Below, in pieces: positions 1 through 6,867 of a stretch of 54,193 nt of DNA. Source of the DNA: Rhodoferax sp. GTDB taxonomy: Bacteria > Pseudomonadota > Gammaproteobacteria > Burkholderiales > Burkholderiaceae_C. The notes beneath the pieces are model-generated. The model was not told the origin of the DNA. It saw nothing but the letters and a program-made list of their open reading frames with translations, and did no database searches. The stretch is from the NCBI GenBank assembly GCA_030645355.1, contig JAUSNJ010000136.1:1-54193 (forward strand). The letters are read 5' to 3'. Made by a program: the position numbers and the translations under genes. Position 1 is the first letter of the stretch. Each line of letters starts with the position of its first letter.

Positions 1-82
1 TTGGCGACAGAGCGTTCTGCGCAGGTCAAGGAGGAGCCCGCGCAGCGGGCGGGGGACACGGAGCAGAACGCTCTGTCGCCAA
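1..82. repeat. Perfect 20-bp inverted repeat at the 5' end of the PNP gene
   Basis: Bases 1-20 and 63-82 are exact reverse complements, enclosing a 42-base G-rich centre that itself holds a small CCCGC/GCGGG hairpin. The element is read through in frame by the first 27 codons of the phosphorylase reading frame. It looks like a palindromic mobile repeat (REP/MITE-like) that landed at the gene's start. Since it begins at base 1, it may extend beyond the window. Seen: the palindrome. Inferred: the mobile origin. Confidence 0.75.
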
Positions 83-909
83 GACTCCGAGCGATAGAGG
101 ACACCGTTAGCAAACTGCAAAACACCTTCGGCCCAGCACCCGAAGTCGCAGTCATTCTGGGCTCCGGCTGGGCCGCCGCCGCTGCACAGGTGCAGGATGC
201 CCAGCGCATCGATTACTCCGAACTGCCCGCCTTCCAGTCCACCAGCGTCGAAGGCCACGTCAGCGCACTCACGGTAGGCCGCATCGGCAACCAGCGCGTA
301 GCCATGTTGGGCGGCCGCAAACACACCTACGAGACGGGCGACTGCTCCGGCATGGCCGGTGCACTGCGCAGCCTCAAGAGCTGGGGCGTCAAACTGCTGC
401 TACAAACCAACGCGGCAGGCAGCCTGCGCGCCCACATGCCGCCGGGCAGCCTGATGCTGATCACCGACCACATCAATGCCCCGCAGCGCTCGCCGCTGGT
501 CGGTGAGCCCGGCAACGCGCGCTTTGTCGACATGGGCGCCGCGTATGACCCCGAACTGCTGGCCCACACCCGCCAATTGGCGCAGACCCAGCAGGTGGCG
601 CTGAGTGAGGGCACCTACCTGTGGGCGCTGGGCCCGCAGTTTGAAACCCCGGCCGAGATCCGCATGTTTGCCACCTGGGGCGCCGACGCCGTGGGCATGA
701 GCACCGTGCCCGAGACCATTCTGGCCCGCCACGCCGGGCTGCGCGTGCTGGGCCTGTCGTTGATGACCAATATGGGCGCCGGCCTGGGCGACGAATCGCT
801 GACCCACGCCGCCACCTTGCAACAGGCCCAGGCCTCGGGCAGCTACGCCGCGCAATTCCTGGCCGACCTGATTGCCAGTCTGGCCGACGTGCCATCGCTG
901 CAAGATTGA
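1..909 (+). CDS. Purine nucleoside phosphorylase (PNP family II), 5' end unresolved
   Basis: Phosphorolyses purine nucleosides to free base and (deoxy)ribose 1-phosphate in the cytosol. The trimeric PNP signature is clear: phosphate-binding VILGSGW near residue 51, EGHVSAL near 85, GGRKHTYE near 105 and the TNAAGS...PGSLMLITDHIN block at about 138-160. With a TTG start at base 1 the protein has 302 residues, but family members have about 275, so the first 27 residues, all encoded by the inverted repeat, look like an extra. No ATG lies between base 1 and the conserved core. The true start is therefore TTG at 1, a CTG near 73, or upstream of the window. The neighbours deoC and deoA support a nucleoside catabolic operon. 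Confidence 0.9.
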   Translation: MATERSAQVKEEPAQRAGDTEQNALSPRLRAIEDTVSKLQNTFGPAPEVAVILGSGWAAAAAQVQDAQRIDYSELPAFQSTSVEGHVSALTVGRIGNQRVAMLGGRKHTYETGDCSGMAGALRSLKSWGVKLLLQTNAAGSLRAHMPPGSLMLITDHINAPQRSPLVGEPGNARFVDMGAAYDPELLAHTRQLAQTQQVALSEGTYLWALGPQFETPAEIRMFATWGADAVGMSTVPETILARHAGLRVLGLSLMTNMGAGLGDESLTHAATLQQAQASGSYAAQFLADLIASLADVPSLQD

Positions 910-912
910 CTA

Positions 913-959
913 CTATACTTTTGATAGCTACTGGCGCTTATTCCACGAGGGCTAGCGCC
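913..959 (+). repeat. Dispersed 47-bp repeat, copy 1 (intergenic, PNP/deoC)
   Basis: Left box CTATACTTTTGATAGCTACT and right box CCACGAGGGCTAGCGCC. From the C of CTAT to the C of GGGC is 40 bases, as in the other copies of this family. TGGCGCT (932-938) can pair with AGCGCCA (954-960). It begins just after the PNP stop codon and ends before deoC. It could form an RNA hairpin between the two genes. Confidence 0.8.
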
Positions 960-979
960 ACTTTTGACCAATACCTTTT

Positions 980-1750
980 ATGCCAAACACCCTGCCCCTG
1001 ACCGAAGTAGCCCACCTGGCCCTGCAATGCCTGGACCTGACCAGCCTGAACGACGCCGACACGCCCGCCGACATTGCGGCCCTGTGCCAGCGCGCCCAGA
1101 CGCGCTTTGGCCCAGTGGCAGCCGTCTGCGTGTGGCCGCGCTTTGTGGCCCAGGCGCGCAGCCTGCTGCCTGCCAACATCCGCGTGGCGGCGGTGGCCAA
1201 CTTTCCGGCGGGTGCGCTGGATGTGGCACTGGCCTTGGGGGACGTAAAGGCCATCAAGGACGCCGGTGGCGATGAGGTCGACGTGGTGCTGCCCTACCGC
1301 GCGCTGATGCAAGGCCAGGCAGCCGAATGCGCGGACTTTCTGCAACAGGTCCGAGATGCCAGCCGCCCACTGGCACTAAAGGTCATCATCGAAAGCGGCG
1401 TGCTGGCCAGCCCAGAGCTGATTGCCCAGGCCACGCGCCTGGCCCTGGCGGCCGGGGCCGATTTCGTCAAGACCAGCACCGGCAAGACGCCGGTGTCTGC
1501 CACGCCCGAGGCTGCCACCGTGATGCTGCGCGAAATCGCCAGTAGCGGCTCGCCCACCGCAGGGTTCAAGGCGTCGGGCGGTATCCGCTCGGTGCCCGAC
1601 GCCAAGGTTTATCTGGAGCTGGCCGCCGCCGCGCTGGGAGCCGACGCCTTGAACGCCAAGCGCTTTCGCTTTGGCGCCAGCGGCCTGCTTAACGACATCG
1701 AAGCCGTGCTGGCGGGCGAGGCCTCAGCGCCCTCCTCCAGCGCGTACTGA
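980..1750 (+). CDS. deoC: Deoxyribose-phosphate aldolase
   Basis: Class I aldolase that splits 2-deoxyribose 5-phosphate into glyceraldehyde 3-phosphate and acetaldehyde. The 256 residues match the family length. The Schiff-base lysine is K164 in FVKTSTGK, and the second active-site lysine is K197 in GFKASGGIR. The KVIIESG strand of the TIM barrel precedes them. The ATG at 980 is the first in-frame start after the intergenic repeat. It is followed by deoA after an 18-base gap, so the two are very probably one transcript. Together with the phosphorylases it feeds deoxynucleoside sugars into glycolysis. Confidence 0.95.
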   Translation: MPNTLPLTEVAHLALQCLDLTSLNDADTPADIAALCQRAQTRFGPVAAVCVWPRFVAQARSLLPANIRVAAVANFPAGALDVALALGDVKAIKDAGGDEVDVVLPYRALMQGQAAECADFLQQVRDASRPLALKVIIESGVLASPELIAQATRLALAAGADFVKTSTGKTPVSATPEAATVMLREIASSGSPTAGFKASGGIRSVPDAKVYLELAAAALGADALNAKRFRFGASGLLNDIEAVLAGEASAPSSSAY

Positions 1751-1768
1751 AGCCCGGCGGCACACCGC

Positions 1769-3109
1769 ATGCTGGCGCAAGAAATCATCCGTACCAAGCG
1801 CGACGGCCAGCGCCTGAGCGTGGCCCAGATCCAGCACTTTGTGCAAGGCCTGGTGGACGGCAGCTGGAGCGAAGGCCAGGTCGCTGCTTTAGGCATGGCC
1901 GTCTTCTGGCGCGGCATGGGGCGCGAGGAATGCGTGGCGCTGACCCACGCCATGATGCATTCGGGCCGCGTCATGGCCTGGCCCGACATGCCGGGCCCAG
2001 TGCTGGACAAACACTCCAGCGGCGGCGTGGGCGACAAGATCAGCCTGATGCTGGCCGCCATGGTGGCCGCCTGCGGGGGCTACGTGCCCATGATCTCGGG
2101 GCGCGGCCTGGGCCACACCGGCGGCACGCTGGACAAGCTGGCCGCCATTCCCGGCTACAACGCCACGCCCGACCCCGTGGTGTTTGACCGCGTGGTGCGC
2201 AGCGTGGGCTGCGCCATCATCGGCCAGACCGCTGACCTGGCACCGGCCGACAAACGCTTCTATGCCACCCGCGACGTGACCGCCACCGTGGAGAGCGTGC
2301 CCCTGATCACCGCCAGCATCCTATCCAAGAAACTGGCCGCCGGTCTGCAGGGCCTGGTGATGGATGTGAAGTGCGGCAATGGCGCTTTTGCCGACTCGCG
2401 CAGCATGGCCGATGAACTGGCCCGTAGCATCGTAGCGGTGGCCAGCGGTGCCGGCCTGAAAACCGCCGCCCTGATCACCGACATGAACCAGGTGCTGGGC
2501 ACCACCGTGGGCAATGCGTTGGAAGTGGCCGAGGCCATTGCCTATCTGACAGGCGACGGCGAGCGAGAACCCCGCCAGCACGCCATCACGCTGGCGCTGG
2601 GCGCCGAGATGCTGGTGTTGGGTGGCCTGGCGGCCAACACTGCGCAGGCCACGGACAAACTGCAAGCCGCGCTGGACAGCGGCGCCGCCGCCGAACGCTT
2701 TGCCCGCATGGTCGCCGCGTTGGGTGGCCCCAGCGACCTGCTGGAGCGCCCGCAGGCGTACTTGCCGGCGGCACCTGTGCGAGTGCCAGTCCCGGCTCCA
2801 CGCTCCGGCATCCTCAGCGCAGTGCAGACGCGCGATGTGGGTCTGGCCGTCGTCGAACTGGGTGGTGGCCGGCATCGGGCCGAGGACGCCATCGACGCCC
2901 GCGTCGGCCTGAGCCAAGTGCAGCCACTGGGCACCTGGCTGACCGCAGGTGACCCCATCGCCTGGGTGCACGCGGCAGACGCGGCCAGCGCCGAGCGCGC
3001 CGTTGCGCAACTGCAGGCGGCCTGCACGCTGACCGGCGCCGACGACGCCCCCTGGAGCGGCACCCCTTGTGTGCTGGATACTGTGTTAGCCCTCGCCAAT
3101 ACTGCGTAA
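1769..3109 (+). CDS. deoA: Thymidine phosphorylase
   Basis: Converts thymidine and phosphate to thymine and deoxyribose 1-phosphate. The 446-residue protein has the glycosyltransferase family 3 signature: KHSSGGVGDK at residues 81-90 (phosphate site), SGRGLGHTGGTLDKL soon after, and KCGNGAF further on. The length is usual for bacterial DeoA. The last codons (reading VLALANTA) and the TAA stop lie inside a copy of the dispersed repeat at 3083-3128, so the extreme C-terminus appears to have been supplied by the repeat. Sits between deoC and a transporter in the nucleoside operon. Confidence 0.95.
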   Translation: MLAQEIIRTKRDGQRLSVAQIQHFVQGLVDGSWSEGQVAALGMAVFWRGMGREECVALTHAMMHSGRVMAWPDMPGPVLDKHSSGGVGDKISLMLAAMVAACGGYVPMISGRGLGHTGGTLDKLAAIPGYNATPDPVVFDRVVRSVGCAIIGQTADLAPADKRFYATRDVTATVESVPLITASILSKKLAAGLQGLVMDVKCGNGAFADSRSMADELARSIVAVASGAGLKTAALITDMNQVLGTTVGNALEVAEAIAYLTGDGEREPRQHAITLALGAEMLVLGGLAANTAQATDKLQAALDSGAAAERFARMVAALGGPSDLLERPQAYLPAAPVRVPVPAPRSGILSAVQTRDVGLAVVELGGGRHRAEDAIDARVGLSQVQPLGTWLTAGDPIAWVHAADAASAERAVAQLQAACTLTGADDAPWSGTPCVLDTVLALANTA

Positions 3110-3128
3110 ACAGCTACCAAAACAATAG
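3083..3128 (-). repeat. Dispersed 47-bp repeat, copy 2 (overlaps deoA 3' end)
   Basis: Reverse orientation: AGCCCTCG at 3088-3095 and CAATAG at 3123-3128. The distance from box to box (3089 to 3128) is the same 40 bases as in the other copies. It overlaps the last eight codons and stop of deoA and ends just before the transporter's probable ATG at 3133. Confidence 0.7.
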
Positions 3129-3132
3129 CAAT

Positions 3133-4428
3133 ATGCATCCCACCACCGTTACCGCAGCGGCACCGCGCCAATACACGCACCCGCTGGTGTTCCTGCTGCT
3201 GGTCATTCCGTTTGGCGCGGCCAGCGGCTTTTTGAGTGTGACCATCGTCTATTTGCTGGGCCGGTCTGGCGTGGACCCGGTGACGATTGCCGTGCTCACC
3301 GGCCTGAGCTTTTTGCCCCACACCTTCAAGTTTCTGTATGCCCCGTTGATTGACCTGACATTGACCCGCAAGCGCTGGTTTGTGATGGCCAGCATCACCA
3401 GCGCCCTGGGGTTGGCACTCTTGGGCATGGTGCCAGCCACCGAGGCCGGCCTGCCCTGGCTGCGCATTTTGGTGGTGGTGGGCAATATTGCCACCGCCAC
3501 GCTGAGCATGGCCGTGGAGAGCCTGATGGCCTACAACACCGCACCGAGTGAGTTGGGCCGCACGGCGGGCTGGTTCCAGGCCGGCAACCTGGGCGGTGGT
3601 GGGTTGGGCGGTGGCCTGGCGCTGGTGATTGCCGAGAACACCACCCTGCCCTGGCTACCCGGCGTGGTGCTGGCCGTGATCTGTTTGCTCAGCGGCATTG
3701 CCATCCGCTACACCACCGAGCCCGAACCGCATCTGCCGCCCATCGCCGAAGACCAGCGCGGCGAGCCAGCGCCGAACGTGCTGCAGTCGGTGTGGCGGTC
3801 TATCAAACGCGTGCTGCTGGACCTGTGGCTGGTGGCCCGTTCGCGCATGGGTTACCTGGGCTTGCTGATCTGCTTTCTGCCCATTGGCTCGGGCGCGGCG
3901 GGCAGTCTGTTCCCCCTGTTTGCCACCGAGTGGGGCGCCAGCGCCAACGACGTGGCCGCCACCAGCGGCGCGCTCAGCGGCCTGCTGTCGGCCTGGGGCT
4001 GCATGGTGGGCGGCCATTTCTGCGACCGCATGGACCGTAAAAAAGCCTATGCCCTGTTCGGCATCCTGATGTCCACCTGCGCCCTGCTGATGGCCTGGGC
4101 GCCGCACACGCTGACGATGTACTACGTGTTTGTGCTGGGCTACGGCTTTATCAGCGGCCTGTGCTTTGCCGCCTTCACCGCCGTCACACTGGAAGCCATA
4201 GGCACCGGTGCAGCCGCCACCAAGTACAGCATCTTTGCGTCGCTGTCGAACACGCCGATTGCCTACATGGGCATTCTCAACGGCTACTTCTACGGCAAGG
4301 CCGGCAGCAATGCGGGGTTGTACTCGGATGCGGCGATGGGGGTTGCGGGGGTGGGCGTGTTTCTGCTGGTGGCAGTGGTGTCGCGGAAATTGCAGGAACG
4401 GTATGTGCTGCGGCGCGGGGTTGTGTGA
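3133..4428 (+). CDS. MFS transporter (AmpG/PAT-like)
   Basis: Hydrophobic 431-residue protein of the major facilitator superfamily, with about 12 membrane segments in two halves joined by a charged cytoplasmic stretch (EPEPHLPPIAEDQRGEPAP region, about residues 197-215). The CDRMDRKKAY sequence is an MFS loop motif after the eighth segment. The frame is open from 3067, inside deoA, but ATG 3133 gives a normal N-terminus and follows the repeat. The position behind PNP-deoC-deoA suggests nucleoside or nucleobase uptake, but the sequence alone does not show the substrate. AmpG-like muropeptide permeases are the closest alternative. Confidence 0.75.
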   Translation: MHPTTVTAAAPRQYTHPLVFLLLVIPFGAASGFLSVTIVYLLGRSGVDPVTIAVLTGLSFLPHTFKFLYAPLIDLTLTRKRWFVMASITSALGLALLGMVPATEAGLPWLRILVVVGNIATATLSMAVESLMAYNTAPSELGRTAGWFQAGNLGGGGLGGGLALVIAENTTLPWLPGVVLAVICLLSGIAIRYTTEPEPHLPPIAEDQRGEPAPNVLQSVWRSIKRVLLDLWLVARSRMGYLGLLICFLPIGSGAAGSLFPLFATEWGASANDVAATSGALSGLLSAWGCMVGGHFCDRMDRKKAYALFGILMSTCALLMAWAPHTLTMYYVFVLGYGFISGLCFAAFTAVTLEAIGTGAAATKYSIFASLSNTPIAYMGILNGYFYGKAGSNAGLYSDAAMGVAGVGVFLLVAVVSRKLQERYVLRRGVV

Positions 4429-4736
4429 GAGGCAACGGGTAGCGTGGGTGGGGATCGCAGAGCACTGCGGGGCTGGCGTGATTTGGGCAAGCGAGAAGGG
4501 TGATGCAGTGGTTGTTTCGGCAATTTCGGGGCGATTGCGAACATTCAGGACCATGGTTCAGTTTTGGACTTCTCGCAGGGTTTGTCGCCATTTTATTGAC
4601 GGGCCCAAAAAGGATCGCCCGGGAATTCAGTTATAAATCAACGACTTATAAACTTAGGGAGTGAGGCCATGGTTCAACGCGACCTTGTTCATAGGGCAGG
4701 TTTCACTCAGATAACACGTTGGGCGTATTGAAGCGA
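4429..4736. other. Gene-free stretch leading into the low-GC patch
   Basis: No convincing gene. The GC content visibly drops from about 4550 onward (A/T-rich around 4630-4665). An integron-type core sequence occurs at 4718-4724, directly before the first acetyltransferase. This marks the left edge of what looks like acquired DNA. Confidence 0.5.
4718..4726 (+). other. Candidate integron core site (GTTGGGC)
   Basis: GTTGGGCGT matches the GTTRRRY recombination core. Its exact reverse complement ACGCCCAAC lies just after the following gene, at 5216-5224. That pairing is expected when a gene cassette carries its own attC. No integrase gene is in the window. Confidence 0.4.
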
Positions 4737-5192
4737 ATGCACCAAGTCACTATGCGAATAGCGGTTACTGCTGACCAGAAAAGCCTTGAAGCGCTTCAGC
4801 GGCGTGCCTCACTTGAGAATCCTGGAGACCGTGAGGCTCTGGTGGCGAATCCGGAGTTGATCGAGCTTCCTCTTCAGCAAATCGAAGCAGGCACAGTATT
4901 CGTGGCTGAAGTAGCGAACTCAATCAAAGGATTCGCAGCCATTCTTCGCCGCGAAGATGGAAACTCTGAACTGGATGGCCTGTTTGTAGAGCCAGAAATC
5001 TGGCGGCAAGGTATTGGTCGCATTCTGGTTGAGCACTGTTGTGTCGCAGCCAAAGCCTCAGGCGCAGCTGAGATTCACGTCATAGGAAACCCACACGCCG
5101 AGGGCTTCTACAGGGCGTGCGGATTCGAGACACTCGGCACAAAGCAATTGCAGTTCGGGGTCGGCTTACTAATGAAGCGAGCACTGCCGTGA
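4737..5192 (+). CDS. GNAT family N-acetyltransferase (cassette-like gene 1)
   Basis: Small acetyl-CoA-dependent acyltransferase of unknown substrate. The fold is recognisable from motif A, GLFVEPEIWRQGIGRILVEH, with the Q/RxxGxG/A acetyl-CoA loop, and the late FYRACGFETLG strand-helix typical of GNATs. The frame opens with TTG at 4719, inside the core site. ATG 4737 or ATG 4752 (MRIAVTADQ) is more likely. 151 residues from 4737. Base composition is lower in GC than the flanking operons. A candidate attC follows the stop by 23 bases, as in integron cassettes. Confidence 0.75.
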   Translation: MHQVTMRIAVTADQKSLEALQRRASLENPGDREALVANPELIELPLQQIEAGTVFVAEVANSIKGFAAILRREDGNSELDGLFVEPEIWRQGIGRILVEHCCVAAKASGAAEIHVIGNPHAEGFYRACGFETLGTKQLQFGVGLLMKRALP

Positions 5193-5215
5193 GCGAAGCG
5201 GTCCCTTGCCAAGAG

Positions 5216-5250
5216 ACGCCCAACCCTTCAATCGAGAGGACGTTAGGCGT
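5216..5250 (+). other. Candidate short or degenerate attC site
   Basis: ACGCCCAAC (5216-5224) and GTTAGGCGT (5242-5250) match the RYYYAAC and GTTRRRY boxes of an integron attC. GCCCAAC is the exact complement of the core that begins this putative cassette at 4718. The 31 bases from box to box are shorter than usual attC sites (about 57 or more), so the right inner arm seems to be missing. A deletion derivative or chance are both possible. Confidence 0.35.
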
Positions 5251-5266
5251 TACGAATTCACCACCT

Positions 5267-5761
5267 ATGCGAGTACAACTGCTACGCGAAGATCAGCACG
5301 ATTCGATGATTGATCTTCTTTCCGAGATTCACGCCTACTACACAGACGGCGAGGCTATCTCTCACGAGGTAATTCGAGCGCACCTGCTTGAGAACCTGTT
5401 GTCGCCAAGTTCACCGCATCAGTTGGTGGTTTGCTCTAACGATGACGAGGTTGTCGTAGGGTTTGCTGCAATCACATTGGTCTACTCGCTAGTCGACTTC
5501 GTTCCTGAAAAGCGCAAACACCTTCAGTTGAAAGAGCTGTACGTCCGATCATCGATGCGCAGCAAAGGAGCAGGCCGGTCGCTGATGTCTTGGGTAGCGC
5601 GTCATGCTGCCCAGAACGGGTGCCACCGAATAGACTGGCCGGTAAAGGCATCAAATTCAAAGGGCATCGCCTTCTACAAGAGTCTGGGTGCACAGCAGGT
5701 GGTCGAGAGGCTCAGCTTCAGGCTCTCTAAACCAGAGCTGATCGGGCTCGCCTCACAGTGA
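5267..5761 (+). CDS. GNAT family N-acetyltransferase (cassette-like gene 2)
   Basis: 164-residue acetyltransferase unrelated in detail to the preceding one. LKELYVRSSMRSKGAGRSLM is motif A with the R..G.G acetyl-CoA loop, and GIAFYKSLGAQ is the C-terminal motif B region. The frame is open from 5117, but the upstream part overlaps gene 1 and the candidate attC; ATG 5267 (MRVQLLRED) fits the family N-terminus. Its TGA overlaps the GTG of the next gene by four bases, so the two are probably translated together. Substrate unknown. Confidence 0.8.
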   Translation: MRVQLLREDQHDSMIDLLSEIHAYYTDGEAISHEVIRAHLLENLLSPSSPHQLVVCSNDDEVVVGFAAITLVYSLVDFVPEKRKHLQLKELYVRSSMRSKGAGRSLMSWVARHAAQNGCHRIDWPVKASNSKGIAFYKSLGAQQVVERLSFRLSKPELIGLASQ

Positions 5762-6216
5762 ACATTGAGCGCATCTTCATTAGTCCAGAGCGTGGCGGCG
5801 CTCAACTAGAGTGTGAGCACATTACAGTCCAAAGCGGAATGGGAATTGTGGGTGATCGGAACTTTGGAAAAAGTGTCCACCCAGGTCAAAACATCACGTT
5901 GATCGAGGCCGAAGAAATTGAACTGTTCTGTGCAGAGCGATCCCGCAAACCAGACCTATCGCTCTTGCGCCGTAACCTTGTCACCAGAGGCGTGAAACTC
6001 AATGCTCTGCTAAATCTGGAGTTCACAATCGGAGGGGTAAGGCTGCGCGGTGTAGAGCTTTGCGAACCGTGCGTTCTAGTTGGCAATAGCCTGAGTAGCG
6101 AGTCTCTTTCTCCTGCAGCAGTCGTAAAGCACTGGCTTCACCGCGGCGGCCTGCGTGCTGACGTACTGAGCAATGGAGAAATCGTCTGCGGTGCACGCAT
6201 TGAAACTGACACATAA
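5758..6216 (+). CDS. MOSC-domain protein
   Basis: 152-residue stand-alone MOSC domain (MOCO sulfurase C-terminal superfamily). Family features present: GIVGDR near residue 29, RRNLVTRGVKLN near 72, the CEPC cysteine motif near 102, and the closing HRGGLRADVLSNGEI block. Such proteins act in sulfur transfer or molybdenum cofactor-linked chemistry; the conserved CxxC-like cysteine is the probable sulfur-binding residue. GTG start overlapping the upstream acetyltransferase stop (GTGA). No molybdenum-cofactor genes are nearby, so the role is open. Confidence 0.85.
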   Translation: MNIERIFISPERGGAQLECEHITVQSGMGIVGDRNFGKSVHPGQNITLIEAEEIELFCAERSRKPDLSLLRRNLVTRGVKLNALLNLEFTIGGVRLRGVELCEPCVLVGNSLSSESLSPAAVVKHWLHRGGLRADVLSNGEIVCGARIETDT

Positions 6217-6242
6217 CTTGAACGTGGGGGGCAACTAAGCCA

Positions 6243-6749
6243 ATGAGAAGCGAATACGGTCGGGCGCTGAGACTTTCAATCGAGCGGGGCCTCAAACGCT
6301 CCCCGTTTGGATGGCAGGCACAGAAAACACAGTCACCTTATGTACTCCCTGGCGAGCGCGTCTTTAGCAAGCTTGAAACGGATCGCCTCATCTGGTGCGC
6401 CCTCGTCGTGCACGAGCGTTTTGAGAAATTCACTTTTGAGGTTGGTTGGTCGCTGCACGGCCGCTTTCCCGAGCTGAGAATCCGGCCGTCTCTCCAATCT
6501 CCCGTCGAGTCCCATCACCTGCCGGAGTACATGGTTCGCCTGGGGCAGCTTATAGACGGCGCAGATCGATGGTGGGAAGTCGAAGCGTTTGCTGGAGCGT
6601 CAACCTTGCAAGACCTCATCAAGTCAACCCAAGCAATATCGCCTGAGGTTGCCCGAGCCAAGGTAGAGCCTGTTGCAGCGAGTGCGTTGGCGGCCCTGGA
6701 AGCGCACGCAGTGCCTTTCCTGGAGGCGGTATGCAAGGTGCAACGGTGA
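6243..6749 (+). CDS. Uncharacterised 168-residue protein in the low-GC patch
   Basis: I do not recognise this protein. It is a soluble alpha/beta-looking sequence, rich in aromatics in the middle (FEKFTFEVGWSLHGRFPEL) and ending in an alanine-rich helix. No signal peptide, membrane segment or catalytic motif is evident. ATG start 26 bases after the MOSC gene. The stop codon is immediately followed by GCCCAACCC (6751-6759), the same left attC-like box that follows acetyltransferase 1. This suggests it too arrived as a cassette; a matching right box was not found. Confidence 0.6.
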   Translation: MRSEYGRALRLSIERGLKRSPFGWQAQKTQSPYVLPGERVFSKLETDRLIWCALVVHERFEKFTFEVGWSLHGRFPELRIRPSLQSPVESHHLPEYMVRLGQLIDGADRWWEVEAFAGASTLQDLIKSTQAISPEVARAKVEPVAASALAALEAHAVPFLEAVCKVQR

Positions 6750-6820
6750 GGCCCAACCCAAACGCCAAAGCTGAAAATCTGGATAGCCGCAGCGCGTCAG
6801 AACCTGGCATTGGATCCTCA

Positions 6821-6867
6821 CTATCGTTTTGGTAGCGTGCTACGCAGCAACCACGAGGGCTAGAGCC
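6821..6867 (+). repeat. Dispersed 47-bp repeat, copy 3
   Basis: CTATCGTTTTGGTAGC at 6821-6836 and CCACGAGGGCTAGAGCC ending at 6867, with the standard 40-base box spacing. It fills the space between the low-GC patch and the stop codon (6868-6870) of the minus-strand HD-GYP gene. Confidence 0.8.

Noticed and set aside
6751..6820. Full attC site after the orphan cassette-like gene
   Set aside because: The left box GCCCAAC is present, but no GTTRRRY right box was found within the following 70 bases.
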